From: a virus
DNA: 33,354 nt
IMG/VR virus record: IMGVR_UViG_3300017744_000067
Coordinates: 1 to 33,354 of that record
Strand: one strand, 5' to 3'
Position 1 is the first letter of the stretch; the number at the start of each line of letters is the position of its first letter. The position numbers and the translations under genes were made by a program. A model generated the notes under the pieces. That model ran no database searches, was not told the DNA's origin, and saw nothing but the letters and a program-made list of their open reading frames with translations. This document shows, piece after piece, positions 12,050-20,039 of this stretch.

Positions 12050-13007
12050 AGAGATTAGAACAGTTCTAAGCAAAATTGAGCGCGAGACATTGCAGATTAT
12101 TAGGGGCATGGCACCTAACTCTGGGTCGAGTGTGTTTGTGATTACGCCGTCTATTGCGCGTGATATTTTGACGAGAGTGTGGCCTGGTCAGCGCAAATTG
12201 CGTCAACAGCGGGTGACTGAATTAACTCGGATGATACGTGGTGGTCAGTTTGAAATGACGCATCAGGGCTTGTTGTTTGACACTGAGGGGTACTTGCATG
12301 ACGGCCAGCATAGATTGGCTGCGTGTGTGATGTCGGGTGTGAATATTCGGGTTCAGTGTTCGGTGACTAACAACCCCAAGGTTTACCAAGTGCTAGACCA
12401 GGGTGCAAAGCGCACTGTTGCGGATATGTACGGCGTTTCAAAAGAGGTGACTGCAATTTGTTCGTTTATTGCGGCGATGCTTCACCACATGAACCTGCGT
12501 CTTGCGCCGGTCGAATATGAGTGGATTTGGGGCAGCGAGATACACCATTTGGCCGAGGAGTTGCTTGCTTATGCGCCTAAGAAGCAGCGTGGTTTGTCGA
12601 GTGGTATGATACGTGCGTGTGTTGTTATGACTGCTTTGATTGAGGGCGATAGCAAATATGCCTTTGATTTCTACAAGAACATAAATGAATTGCAGATTGA
12701 GGATTTGCCACCGATTGGGCGGGCTTTGATTAGAAAGTACACGGCGGGTAATTTAATTACTAACCAGAGTTACGACCGCCGCCGCACGACTGTAAGCACG
12801 TTCATGCACGTTTTAAATTTTAAGAACGCTGACCATACGCGGGCTTCGCCTTATTCCAATAAGATTCAGGGGATATTTACGAATACCCGCGTGGAGATGG
12901 TAAATTATGTTCTTCGCGCTGGTTTAGTGGATGAGTATTGGTCTGGATTTAGCAAGTCTATAAAGCCTGAGCCTAAACTTGGCTTGAAGGCAGCGGCCAA
13001 TGGTTAA
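12042..13007 (+). CDS. ParB/Srx-fold domain protein
   Basis: A 321-residue protein. The N-terminal third has ITPSIARDILTRVWPGQRKL, RQQRVTELTRMIRGGQF and the key YLHDGQHRLAACVMSG, the D-G-x-H-R motif of ParB/sulfiredoxin-fold proteins. These bind NTP and, in some phage versions, cut DNA or modify protein. The remaining two thirds are helical (EYEWIWGSEIHHLAEELLAY and other segments) with no recognised family. Overlaps of 8 nt on both sides place it inside the terminase operon. A role in DNA recognition or processing at packaging is inference. Confidence 0.75.
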   Translation: MSEEIRTVLSKIERETLQIIRGMAPNSGSSVFVITPSIARDILTRVWPGQRKLRQQRVTELTRMIRGGQFEMTHQGLLFDTEGYLHDGQHRLAACVMSGVNIRVQCSVTNNPKVYQVLDQGAKRTVADMYGVSKEVTAICSFIAAMLHHMNLRLAPVEYEWIWGSEIHHLAEELLAYAPKKQRGLSSGMIRACVVMTALIEGDSKYAFDFYKNINELQIEDLPPIGRALIRKYTAGNLITNQSYDRRRTTVSTFMHVLNFKNADHTRASPYSNKIQGIFTNTRVEMVNYVLRAGLVDEYWSGFSKSIKPEPKLGLKAAANG

Positions 13008-14526
13008 GCCAGTAGCCGGATTAAAGTTAAACTTCAGTTCTTCGCCCACTGTGGCGAGGTTCTTTAAGTCTGATGCGTTCGTCAGGGGCATCATGGGGCC
13101 GGTTGGGTCTGGCAAGTCGTACGCTTGCTGCGCTGAGATATTCCGGCGGGCTGTTGCTCAGAAGGCTAGTCCCAGGGACGGCATCAAGTATTCGCGCTGG
13201 GCGATTGTCCGCAACACGCACCCTATGCTGAAGACTACAACGCTCAAGACTTGGTTGGAGTTGTTGCCGGAGGATACGTTTGGGCCGGTTAAGCATAGCC
13301 CGCCCATCACGCACCACATCAAGTTGCCGTCTAGGGAGGGTGCCGCTGGGATTGATATGGAGGTTATCTTCTTGGCGTTGGATGACCCGAAAGACGTTCG
13401 TAAACTTCTCAGCCTAGAACTAACGGGGAGTTGGGTAAACGAGTGCCGCGAACTGCCGAAGAGCATTGTGGATGGCCTGACGCACCGGGTTGGGCGGTTT
13501 CCAACCAAGGCTGATGGCGGTGCGACCTGGCGGGGCGTTATCTTGGATACGAACCCTATGGATAGCGACCATTGGTATTATCATCTTGGCGAGAAGGAAA
13601 AGCCGGGTGGTAAATTTCGCTGGGATTTTTTTAAGCAACCAGGCGGTGTGATTGAGGTGCCGCTAGAGGAACTGCCGGAAAGTATGCCAGAGGCGCAGGG
13701 TTATTTGTTTCAAGCTGGGAAGTGGTGGCAGACCAATCCAAACGCCGAGAACTTAGTTAACCTTCCCGATGGGTACTATGAGCAATTGCTGGGCGGCAAG
13801 CGGCTGGATTGGATACAGTGCTATGCTGAGGGCAAGTACACGTTTGTGCAGGAAGGGCGGGCCGTTTGGCCTGAGTTTAACGATAACTTGATGACCGCTG
13901 ATTTGGAGCCTGACCCGTCCCTGCCGGTACATGTGGGCCTAGACTTTGGTTTGACCCCGGCGGCGGTGTTTGCTCAGAGATTAAAGAATGGCCGCTGGCA
14001 TATCCTGCATGAGTTGGTGACGTTTGAGATGGGCTTGGAACGGTTTTGTTCTTCGCTCAAGGCTGACTTGTCTTCTCGGTTTCCTGGCTACAGCACCTTG
14101 GTGTGGGGTGACCCTGCCGGTATGCAAAGGGACCAGATATTTGAGACAACGTCTTTTGACCATTTGAAGACGCACGGCATCTTGGCCCAGCCTACGGCAA
14201 CCAATGATTTTAAGACGCGGCGCGAGGCTTTGGCTATGCCGATGGGCCGATTGATTGATGGCAAGCCGGGGTTGCTGGTTGATAGAAAGTGCATACGCAC
14301 ACGCAAGTCTTTGGGCGGCGGGTATCACTTCCGGCGGGTCAGCATTGGTGCGGGGCAAGAGCGGTTTCGGGACGCTCCAAACAAAAATGAGCATTCACAC
14401 GTTGGCGATGCGGCGGGCTATTGTCTCTTGGGTTCTGAGCATAAAATCATGACGAAACGCCCGATGCCTTCCGGCGGGTCGTTCAAACAAGCAAAGGTGT
14501 TGGACTTTGACGTTTTCAATAGCTGA
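13000..14526 (+). CDS. terL: Terminase large subunit (packaging ATPase-nuclease)
   Basis: A 508-residue motor. The ATPase domain has Walker A GPVGSGKS (residues 33-40) and a Walker-B-like strand VIFLALDDP followed by WVNECRELPK. The nuclease domain has HVGLDFGLTPAAV (first acidic cluster), VWGDPAGMQ and, near the C-terminus, HVGDAAGYCLLG. It pumps DNA into the procapsid and cuts the concatemer. The start overlaps the ParB-like gene by 8 nt, and its end overlaps the next gene by 20 nt. Length and motif order fit podovirus large subunits; cut type (cos, pac or repeat) cannot be told here. Confidence 0.95.
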   Translation: MVKPVAGLKLNFSSSPTVARFFKSDAFVRGIMGPVGSGKSYACCAEIFRRAVAQKASPRDGIKYSRWAIVRNTHPMLKTTTLKTWLELLPEDTFGPVKHSPPITHHIKLPSREGAAGIDMEVIFLALDDPKDVRKLLSLELTGSWVNECRELPKSIVDGLTHRVGRFPTKADGGATWRGVILDTNPMDSDHWYYHLGEKEKPGGKFRWDFFKQPGGVIEVPLEELPESMPEAQGYLFQAGKWWQTNPNAENLVNLPDGYYEQLLGGKRLDWIQCYAEGKYTFVQEGRAVWPEFNDNLMTADLEPDPSLPVHVGLDFGLTPAAVFAQRLKNGRWHILHELVTFEMGLERFCSSLKADLSSRFPGYSTLVWGDPAGMQRDQIFETTSFDHLKTHGILAQPTATNDFKTRREALAMPMGRLIDGKPGLLVDRKCIRTRKSLGGGYHFRRVSIGAGQERFRDAPNKNEHSHVGDAAGYCLLGSEHKIMTKRPMPSGGSFKQAKVLDFDVFNS

Positions 14527-15016
14527 ACTTAACGAGGTTATGCGGATGCAACGGGATAACCGTGTGGTCCGCTGGTATCCCCATCACTTGGACATGTGCG
14601 AATTGAACGAGTTTGACGCCGCCAATATTGAACTGTTTGCGGACTACAAGCAGTACTTGGAGACCTACGCGAACGCTGGCTTGGCGTTTTCTGTCTTGGA
14701 CCGTGACGGCATCTCTGCCATGTTTGGCGTTTGGCAATTATGGCCGGGCGTTTGTGAGGCTTGGCTTATCCCCAGCGCGGACATTGGGCGCAAGGTTGTG
14801 CCCTTGCATCGTGGTTCATTGGCCTTTTTTAACCACGTTTCTAAGCGAATGAAGATAAAAAGGCTGCAATTTAGTGTACACTCAGCAAATGCTACCGCTT
14901 GTATGTGGGCAGAACGCTGCTATTTTCAGCGCGAAGGCACCTTGAGGCGCTACGGCCCTGATGGTGCGGACTACTACATGTACGGGAGATTGTTTCATGG
15001 GCGGTTTATTCAGTAG
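14507..15016 (+). CDS. T7 gp13-like / GNAT-fold protein
   Basis: A 169-residue protein with a TTG start (AAAGGTG upstream), overlapping the terminase by 20 nt; an in-frame ATG at 14540 lacks a good ribosome-binding site. The sequence (FSVLDRDGISAMFGVWQLWP, EAWLIPSADIGRKVVPLHRG and CMWAERCYFQREGTLRRYGP) has the strand-helix order of a GNAT acetyltransferase and resembles internal virion protein A of T7-like phages (DUF2833 type). In T7 that protein is needed for assembling the internal core. Enzymatic activity is not implied. Confidence 0.7.
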   Translation: MTFSIAELNEVMRMQRDNRVVRWYPHHLDMCELNEFDAANIELFADYKQYLETYANAGLAFSVLDRDGISAMFGVWQLWPGVCEAWLIPSADIGRKVVPLHRGSLAFFNHVSKRMKIKRLQFSVHSANATACMWAERCYFQREGTLRRYGPDGADYYMYGRLFHGRFIQ

Positions 15017-15266
15017 CAGGGCGCCAGCACCACCACCACCACCGTCTCCCGTTGAGACGGCAACTGAGCAACGAGTGGCCCGCCAGGAAGAAACAGCCGA
15101 CCGTCAGGAAAAAACTGAACAGAAGAAAATACAGGCTCGTCGACGGTCCAAGAGTAGCGGCGGTCGGCGTATGCTGATGGCCCAAGGCGTGGCACCCGGT
15201 GATGCCGGACCCGGTCGGCAAGTTCTCTCCCGCATTCTAGGCACTGGCCGGAACCCGCGAGGGTGA
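14997..15266 (+). CDS. Small Pro/Arg-rich protein upstream of portal
   Basis: An 89-residue protein from ATG 14997 (GGGAGA upstream), overlapping the previous gene by 20 nt. It begins MGGLFSSRAPAPPPPP, followed by a charged helix (EQRVARQEETADRQEKTEQK), a basic patch (ARRRSKSSGGRR) and a short C-terminus. Small proteins with a GGLF start and a Pro run are frequent just before podovirus portal genes. The N-terminal Gly-Gly is also compatible with a lipid-modified or virion-anchored end. Function is unknown. Confidence 0.75.
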   Translation: MGGLFSSRAPAPPPPPSPVETATEQRVARQEETADRQEKTEQKKIQARRRSKSSGGRRMLMAQGVAPGDAGPGRQVLSRILGTGRNPRG

Positions 15267-15268
15267 CG

Positions 15269-15370
15269 ATGAAAACCTACCGACGAAACCCCAAGCACAC
15301 AAAGGTGAAAGACGATGTACGGTCAAAAAAAGCCGCCCAAAAAGCCGACAAAGAAGGTAAAAAAGGGTAA
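15269..15370 (+). CDS. Tiny basic ORF, alternative frame A
   Basis: A 33-residue frame starting two bases after the preceding stop, with GAGGG just upstream. It begins MKTYRRNPKHTKVKDDV and is Lys/Arg rich. It competes with a second frame (15315-15374). Either or both may be translated. Composition alone cannot decide because both are basic. Confidence 0.4.
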   Translation: MKTYRRNPKHTKVKDDVRSKKAAQKADKEGKKG

Positions 15371-15374
15371 GTAA
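15315..15374 (+). CDS. Tiny Lys/Pro-rich protein coupled to portal gene
   Basis: A 19-residue frame, MYGQKKPPKKPTKKVKKGK, with AAAGGTG 8 nt upstream and a TAATG overlap with the portal start (15372-15376). Very short MYG-and-lysine proteins occur right before portal genes in other podoviruses as I recall them. The overlap suggests translational coupling. It shares DNA with the 15269 frame. Confidence 0.5.
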   Translation: MYGQKKPPKKPTKKVKKGK

Positions 15375-16924
15375 TGGTACTCTCGGTTGAGGACATCAAG
15401 AAGCGGTACGCCCGTTGCAACGCTCACAAAGAAGAGTGGCGCAGCATCTATGAAGAGGCTTACGAGTTCGCTTTGCCGATGCGTAATCTGTACGATGGCT
15501 ATGCTGAAAGCGGCACACCTGGGCAAAACAAAATGCGCCGTGTCTTTGACTCAACCGCCATTCACTCGACCGCCCGCTTTGCGAACCGTATTCAGTCCTC
15601 GCTGTTTCCTCCCCAGCGTCCTTGGTGCCGTTTGCAGCCGGGCAATGACATTCCCGAAGGGCAAAAGATTGAGGCCCAGCAAGTCCTAGACTTCTACACC
15701 GAAAAAATGTTTGCCGTGATGATGCAATCAGGTTTTGACCTAGCGATGGGGGAATTTTTGCTTGACCTCGCGGTCGGCACCTCGGTTATGCTGATACAGC
15801 CCGGCGATACTCTGACGCCGATACGCTACACGGCTGTGCCCTCCTATCATATTTGCTTTGACGAAGGCCCCAACGGGGTTCCTGACACGGTCTATCGCAA
15901 GCTGAACCGACCGTTCAATGTAATCCAACGCGAGTGGCCTGACGCCAACATTCCACAGCGGATGATTGACGATGCCGCCGAAGACCCGACCAAGAAGGTT
16001 GGCTTGATTGAGGCCACCTACACCATCGATGGCCAGATGTACTATTGCCTCGTCACTGCCGAGGGCGATGACAAGCTGGTCCACCGCGACCTGAAATCAT
16101 GGCCGTGGGTAATAAGCCGCTACATGAAAGCAAGCAACGAGCGGTACGGTCGCGGCCCGGTATTGTATGCCTTGGCTGACATTCGCACATTGAACAAGGT
16201 CGTTGAACTCACGCTCAAGAATGCCAGCATAAGTATCGGTGGCGTGTTTACGGCGGTCGATGACGGTGTGCTTAACCCGCAAACAATCTCCATTGTGCCG
16301 GGTGCGGTCATAGGCGTGTCAAGTAACGGTGGGCCACGCGGTCCAAGCCTGACGCCCCTGCCCCGTAGTGGCGATGCGAACCTGTCCCAGATTGTGGCCA
16401 ATGACCTACGCACCAACATCAAGAAAGCCTTGCTGGACGAGAGCCTGACGCCTGAGAATATGAGCGCCAGGTCGGCTACTGAAATAAACGCAAAACTGTC
16501 TGAACTTTCCCAGAACCTCGGATCCGCGTTTGGTCGTTTAATCAGCGAGACAATGTTTCCAATCGTGCGCCGGTCGCTAGAACTGATGGACGAGATGGGG
16601 ATGATTGAACTGCCCCTCAAAGTGAACGGCCTAGAGGTGACAGTCGTTCCACAATCGCCGCTGGCTATGGCCAACAATGCGGAGAGGTTGGGTGAGATTA
16701 TGCAGTTTATGCAGATAAGCCAAGCACTAGGCCCGGTCGGCCAAACACTCATCAAAATGGATGCTGTTGGCGATTACATTGCTGACCAGCTTGGCATTCC
16801 GGCAGACCTACGCACCACGTTAGAAGAACGCGCTGAGATGCAAGCGCAGATGGCAGAAGCTGCCGCCATGATGGCCGAACAAGAGATGGGCGGGGCACCG
16901 CCAACTGAGGCACCACAAGCATGA
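15374..16924 (+). CDS. Portal / head-to-tail connector protein
   Basis: A 516-residue protein of the T7-like head-to-tail connector family. Early motifs include RSIYEEAYEFALPMRNLYDG, KMRRVFDSTAIHSTARFANR and SSLFPPQRPWCRLQPG. The wing/stem region has WPWVISRYMKASNERYGRGP, and the C-terminus has QLGIPADLRTTLEERAEMQ and an acidic methionine-rich tail. Twelve copies would form the ring at the capsid vertex through which DNA passes and on which the tail assembles. Length matches T7 gp8 (about 535). It overlaps the next start by 4 nt (ATGA). Confidence 0.95.
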   Translation: MVLSVEDIKKRYARCNAHKEEWRSIYEEAYEFALPMRNLYDGYAESGTPGQNKMRRVFDSTAIHSTARFANRIQSSLFPPQRPWCRLQPGNDIPEGQKIEAQQVLDFYTEKMFAVMMQSGFDLAMGEFLLDLAVGTSVMLIQPGDTLTPIRYTAVPSYHICFDEGPNGVPDTVYRKLNRPFNVIQREWPDANIPQRMIDDAAEDPTKKVGLIEATYTIDGQMYYCLVTAEGDDKLVHRDLKSWPWVISRYMKASNERYGRGPVLYALADIRTLNKVVELTLKNASISIGGVFTAVDDGVLNPQTISIVPGAVIGVSSNGGPRGPSLTPLPRSGDANLSQIVANDLRTNIKKALLDESLTPENMSARSATEINAKLSELSQNLGSAFGRLISETMFPIVRRSLELMDEMGMIELPLKVNGLEVTVVPQSPLAMANNAERLGEIMQFMQISQALGPVGQTLIKMDAVGDYIADQLGIPADLRTTLEERAEMQAQMAEAAAMMAEQEMGGAPPTEAPQA

Positions 16925-17220
16925 ACAACGCCCAACGTATTCGAAGCATAAACTCCCCTGGTTGGGATGGCGTTAACGCCGAGGCCCAGCCGGTCAAACT
17001 AGAACCTCTCGACCTGATGCGCGAGATGGACCTTAACTTCAAACGCACCTTTACCACACCGGCGGGCAAGCAAGTCTTGGCGCACCTACATGCCCAAACG
17101 CTTGACCAGCCTTGTTGGTCACCGGGCGCACATGAAAGCTACGGCTATGCCCGCGAAGGTCAGAACAGCATCGTTAGAGAAATAATTCAGCGAGTGAAAA
17201 GAGCCGATGACTTTAAATGA
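16921..17220 (+). CDS. Bbp19-like structural-region protein
   Basis: A 99-residue protein with the Bbp19-like pattern: NFKRTFTTPAGKQVLAHLHA, then HESYGYAREGQNSIVREIIQ (G-x-x-x-A/REGQ-x-x-V). Homologues lie between portal and scaffold in podoviruses such as Bordetella phage BPP-1 and related marine phages. The biochemical role is not established; a minor capsid or assembly function is likely from position. Overlaps of 4 nt with the portal and 14 nt with the scaffold gene imply coupled translation. Confidence 0.8.
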   Translation: MNNAQRIRSINSPGWDGVNAEAQPVKLEPLDLMREMDLNFKRTFTTPAGKQVLAHLHAQTLDQPCWSPGAHESYGYAREGQNSIVREIIQRVKRADDFK

Positions 17221-17980
17221 TGAAGGTCAAACAGTGGCCGAGACTGAAACGCCGGAACCAGCAAGCCTTATGGAAGGCGTGTCAAGTTCTGAGCCAGAAA
17301 GTGAGGTCGCAGATGAGGCAATGCCGCACCGCGTCGAGGATGAGAAGCCGCCAAAAGAGGAACGACCAGCGTGGCTCGACGAAAAGTTCGCCAAGCCGGA
17401 AGACCTAGCGAAAAGCTATGACGAACTGCAAAAGAAATTCTCTCAGGGAAAGCACAAAGCGCCGGATGAATACTCAACCGATGTGCTGACCGAGGCAGGT
17501 TATGAGTTGGATGACCCGGTGGTCGATACCTATCTAGGCTGGGCCAAGAAGTACAACGTCAACCAAGAGGCATTTGACGAACTGGCCGGTGCCATCACGC
17601 AGATGTCCGGCGAGAACGTGGCGGCGGCTGAAGCTGACTACAAAGCAGAGCATGAGGCTCTTGGACCTAATGCCAACGAGATAATTAAAAGCAATGTGAC
17701 TTGGGCTGACGGTCTGGTTCGTAAGGGCATTGTCACAGAAGATGAACGCGCTGAATTGAACAACTGGGGCGGCACGGCCATTGGCCAGCGGCTGATGCAG
17801 AAAGTTCGCACTATGACCGGCGATATGTCCAAGATACCGCTGGCCCCGGTCGCGGAAGACCAACTATCTGAGGCAGATTTTGCGGTCGAGATGCAAAGCC
17901 GCATGGCTGACCCACGCTATCAAAGTGACCCAGCGTATCGCCAAAAAGTTGAGAATGAGTTTAACCGCCGATTTGGTTAG
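17207..17980 (+). CDS. Capsid assembly scaffolding protein
   Basis: A 257-residue acidic protein. The N-terminal ~65 residues are disordered (rich in Glu, Ser, Pro). The centre contains FAKPEDLAKSYDELQKKFSQ, and the rest is helical, ending in ADPRYQSDPAYRQKVENEFN with the basic tail RRFG. The central element and the short basic C-terminal helix that docks to the capsid inner face match T7 gp9-type scaffolds. It would template capsid assembly and leave before DNA packaging. It is followed by a strong terminator and the capsid gene. Confidence 0.88.
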   Translation: MTLNDEGQTVAETETPEPASLMEGVSSSEPESEVADEAMPHRVEDEKPPKEERPAWLDEKFAKPEDLAKSYDELQKKFSQGKHKAPDEYSTDVLTEAGYELDDPVVDTYLGWAKKYNVNQEAFDELAGAITQMSGENVAAAEADYKAEHEALGPNANEIIKSNVTWADGLVRKGIVTEDERAELNNWGGTAIGQRLMQKVRTMTGDMSKIPLAPVAEDQLSEADFAVEMQSRMADPRYQSDPAYRQKVENEFNRRFG

Positions 17981-18013
17981 TTCGCCTCGCCAGGTCTCCT
18001 CCCAGCTTGGCGC

Positions 18014-18034
18014 ACCTTGGGGGGCAAGGTTTTC
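18014..18034 (+). terminator. Rho-independent terminator after scaffold gene
   Basis: A perfect 6-bp stem, ACCTTG (18014-18019) and CAAGGT (18025-18030), with a GGGGG loop, followed by TTTTC. It ends the packaging/portal/scaffold transcript 34 nt after the scaffold stop and separates it from the capsid unit, which has its own upstream control region. Partial read-through would set the capsid:portal ratio. Confidence 0.8.
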
Positions 18035-18058
18035 TCGTCCTTGTCTTGCTCCCCATTT

Positions 18059-18108
18059 TTTGTACACACATCAAAAGTAGCACCTAGTATTTACACATTG
18101 TGCAAAAT
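18059..18108 (+). promoter_or_regulatory. Capsid-unit control region, two TGTACA-like sites
   Basis: TTTGTACACACATCAAA at 18059-18075 matches the late-region element at 13 of 17 bases. A second site at 18091-18104 (TACACATTGTGCAA) shares TACACATTGT-CAA with the early-region site. Both lie in the 239-bp gap (17981-18219) between terminator and capsid gene, where a strong promoter is expected. No clear sigma70 -10/-35 pair was found, so the site may be an activator or operator site. Confidence 0.5.
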
Positions 18109-18165
18109 CGTGTAAGGCGGTTTTGACTGACAACCCTTTTTGGGCCGGTCCTCACACGTAGAGGC

Positions 18166-18179
18166 CGGGAGTTCTCCCG
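18166..18179 (+). promoter_or_regulatory. Leader hairpin upstream of capsid gene
   Basis: CGGGAG, a two-base TT loop, CTCCCG: a compact perfect hairpin 40 nt before the capsid ATG, not followed by a T-run. In the 5' leader of the most abundant mRNA it would most simply act as a stability or translation element, or as an operator. Its ribosome-binding site (AGGAGA, about 18210) is outside the stem. Confidence 0.45.
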
Positions 18180-18219
18180 ATAACCAGACGCGAATTTTTG
18201 GTTTAATCAGGAGACAATC

Positions 18220-19074
18220 ATGTCTACAGGACTTTCCCCAGCGTTTGTCCAGCTATTTGATGCCGAGGTCAAACAGGCCTATCAGGGCACCTCAATGCTG
18301 GCTGGCACAGTACGCACAAGAACAGGAGTTGAAGGTTCGACCGTCAACTTCCCGACCGTTGGAAAGGGTTCCGCATCACTGCGTTCTCCGCAAACTGATG
18401 TAGTGCCCCTTAATACCGATTTTGCGACCGTTAGCTGTACATTGCAGGATTATATCGCTGCAGAGTACAGTGACATCTTCAATCAGCAAAAGGTGAACTT
18501 TGACGAGCGTTCCGAGTTAGCGCAAGTTGTTGGGTCCGCAATCGGACGCCGCCAAGACCAGCTTATTCTGGACGCAATCGCGGCAGCATCAGCGGGCACC
18601 ACGGTGGCCAATACGGTTGTAACATCAGGCTCTGCCGCTGCATCTGACCTTAACGTTGGTAAGATTATTGCGGCTGCTAAAGCACTGAACGCAGCTAACG
18701 TGCCAAGCACCGACCGCCACATGGTAATCCACGCAAACGGCCTTGCCGCATTGCTTGGTGACGAGCGGGCTGTTTCGTCTGATTTCAATTCACTGCAAGC
18801 ATTGCAGCGTGGAGACATCAACACGTTTATGGGCTTCACCATGCACGTTCTTGGTGACCGCGACGAAGGCGGGTTGGCAATTGACGGCTCAAGTGACCGC
18901 ACAAACTTTGCGTTCCACAAGAGCGCCATCGGTTGTGCAGTCGGAATGGCACCAACGACAAAGATTGACTACATCGCTGAGAAAACTTCGTTCTTGGTTG
19001 CTGCATGTCTGTCAATGGGTGCTGTCGCAATTGATGCGGCTGGCATCGTCGATGTCACAACCAGGGAGGCTTAA
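18220..19074 (+). CDS. Major capsid protein
   Basis: A 284-residue protein. The sequence runs MSTGLSPAFVQLFDAEVKQA, then TVRTRTGVEGSTVNFPTVGK, CTLQDYIAAEYSDIFNQQKV, ERSELAQVVGSAIGRRQDQL and later VIHANGLAALLGD, the order seen in HK97-fold capsid proteins of the Phage_capsid_2-like group. It would form the icosahedral shell. It is the only gene here with its own preceding terminator, control region and optimal Shine-Dalgarno (AGGAGA), consistent with very high expression. It is shorter than T7 gp10 (about 345). Confidence 0.92.
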   Translation: MSTGLSPAFVQLFDAEVKQAYQGTSMLAGTVRTRTGVEGSTVNFPTVGKGSASLRSPQTDVVPLNTDFATVSCTLQDYIAAEYSDIFNQQKVNFDERSELAQVVGSAIGRRQDQLILDAIAAASAGTTVANTVVTSGSAAASDLNVGKIIAAAKALNAANVPSTDRHMVIHANGLAALLGDERAVSSDFNSLQALQRGDINTFMGFTMHVLGDRDEGGLAIDGSSDRTNFAFHKSAIGCAVGMAPTTKIDYIAEKTSFLVAACLSMGAVAIDAAGIVDVTTREA

Positions 19075-19076
19075 TC

Positions 19077-19358
19077 ATGGCTTTTGACAGAGCGAACTGG
19101 TCACCGATTGGTGGCCAATCCAAACGGGGCAAAGCGCCTCAAATGTGGTCCTACACCACCACTGACGCCAAAACGGTTGTTGATGGTGCGGGCTACTTCA
19201 ATGATGTGTCTGGTGACGTAGTAGTGGGTGACCTCATTTACTCCTACGCCTCAACCGGGGGCACCGCTACGGCAAGCCACCATGTTGTACTTTCTAACGC
19301 ATCAGGCGTGGTTGACGTAGGTGACGGCGTGACAATCGCGGTTACTGACAGCGACTAA
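19077..19358 (+). CDS. Putative capsid decoration/cement protein
   Basis: A 93-residue beta-rich protein starting two bases after the capsid stop: MAFDRANWSPIGGQSKRGKA, then QMWSYTTTDAKTVVDGAGYF, VVVGDLIYSYASTGG and an Asp-rich end. I recall close relatives directly after the capsid gene in many podoviruses, annotated as hypothetical. Small all-beta proteins in this position often bind the outer capsid surface as trimers. The decoration role is inferred from position and composition. Confidence 0.75.
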   Translation: MAFDRANWSPIGGQSKRGKAPQMWSYTTTDAKTVVDGAGYFNDVSGDVVVGDLIYSYASTGGTATASHHVVLSNASGVVDVGDGVTIAVTDSD

Positions 19359-19365
19359 TACTGAC

Positions 19366-19392
19366 TACGGGGGCGGGCAAACCGCCCTCGTA
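19366..19392 (+). terminator. Strong GC hairpin between decoration and tail genes
   Basis: An 11-bp stem with one G-T pair, TACGGGGGCGG (19366-19376) and CCGCCCTCGTA (19382-19392), around the loop GCAAA. No T-run follows, so it is a weak terminator, an RNA-processing/stability element or both. It would protect abundant capsid/decoration mRNA and reduce tail-gene expression downstream. It sits 18 nt before the next start codon. Confidence 0.55.
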
Positions 19393-19409
19393 CCTATTGG
19401 AGTTGATAC

Positions 19410-20039
19410 ATGGCCCAGGGCGATACAAGCATATCTATTTGCAATCAGGCGCTACTGTTGTTGGGTGATGAAAGTATCTCATCTTTTGACGATGGCACTG
19501 CCGGTTCTCAGGCTTGCAGCATTGTTTATGACATGGTTAAAAATTCGACTCTCGGCATCTTCTCTTGGTCGTTTACGGTGGCCAAGGTTGAACTGGCCAG
19601 AAGCACCAACACTCCGGCTAGTGAGTGGACCTACGAATATATTCTACCTAGTGACATGCTTACCGGCGTACCTCGCGCAGTGCGTACCAGTTCGGCGGCT
19701 AATGCCCCATTGGTGCGGTCCTACGAGATAAACCAATCAATCGGCGGTCTGTCTGTATTGATGACTAACGAGACCAGCATTTTCATTGATTACCAAAAGG
19801 CTGTTCCAGAGGCGCAAATGCCGCCCTACTTCGTGACCCTGATGGTGTACCAGCTTGCCTGGCACTTGGCCGAGGTTATCACTGACCAGACCACAAAGAG
19901 CCAATACTGGCGGGGCATTGCCCTTGGCTCACCGGCAGAGAATTTCCGAGGCGGCTGGCTACGTCAAGCGATGTCTATGGATAGTTCCGGCACACCGCCT
20001 AGCGTTATCTCTGATTACTTGCTGACTGACATCAGATGA
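19410..20039 (+). CDS. Tail tubular protein A (T7 gp11-like, adaptor)
   Basis: A 209-residue protein: SICNQALLLLGDESISSFDD, then ACSIVYDMVKNSTLGIFSWS and later WTYEYILPSDMLTGVPRAVR, and PPYFVTLMVYQLAWHLAEVI. The QALLLLG start and the W-x-Y-x-Y-x-L-P element are typical of gp11-like adaptors that bind beneath the portal and attach the nozzle and fibres. Length fits (T7 gp11, 196). TTGGAG lies upstream. It overlaps the gp12-like gene by 4 nt (ATGA). Confidence 0.9.
   Translation: MAQGDTSISICNQALLLLGDESISSFDDGTAGSQACSIVYDMVKNSTLGIFSWSFTVAKVELARSTNTPASEWTYEYILPSDMLTGVPRAVRTSSAANAPLVRSYEINQSIGGLSVLMTNETSIFIDYQKAVPEAQMPPYFVTLMVYQLAWHLAEVITDQTTKSQYWRGIALGSPAENFRGGWLRQAMSMDSSGTPPSVISDYLLTDIR

Noticed and set aside
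16120-16755. 211-codon minus-strand frame
   Set aside because: It is antisense to the portal gene; an open antisense frame is common in this codon usage.
17880-18080. 66-codon plus-strand frame into the capsid leader
   Set aside because: It overlaps the scaffold end in another frame and runs through the terminator hairpin.
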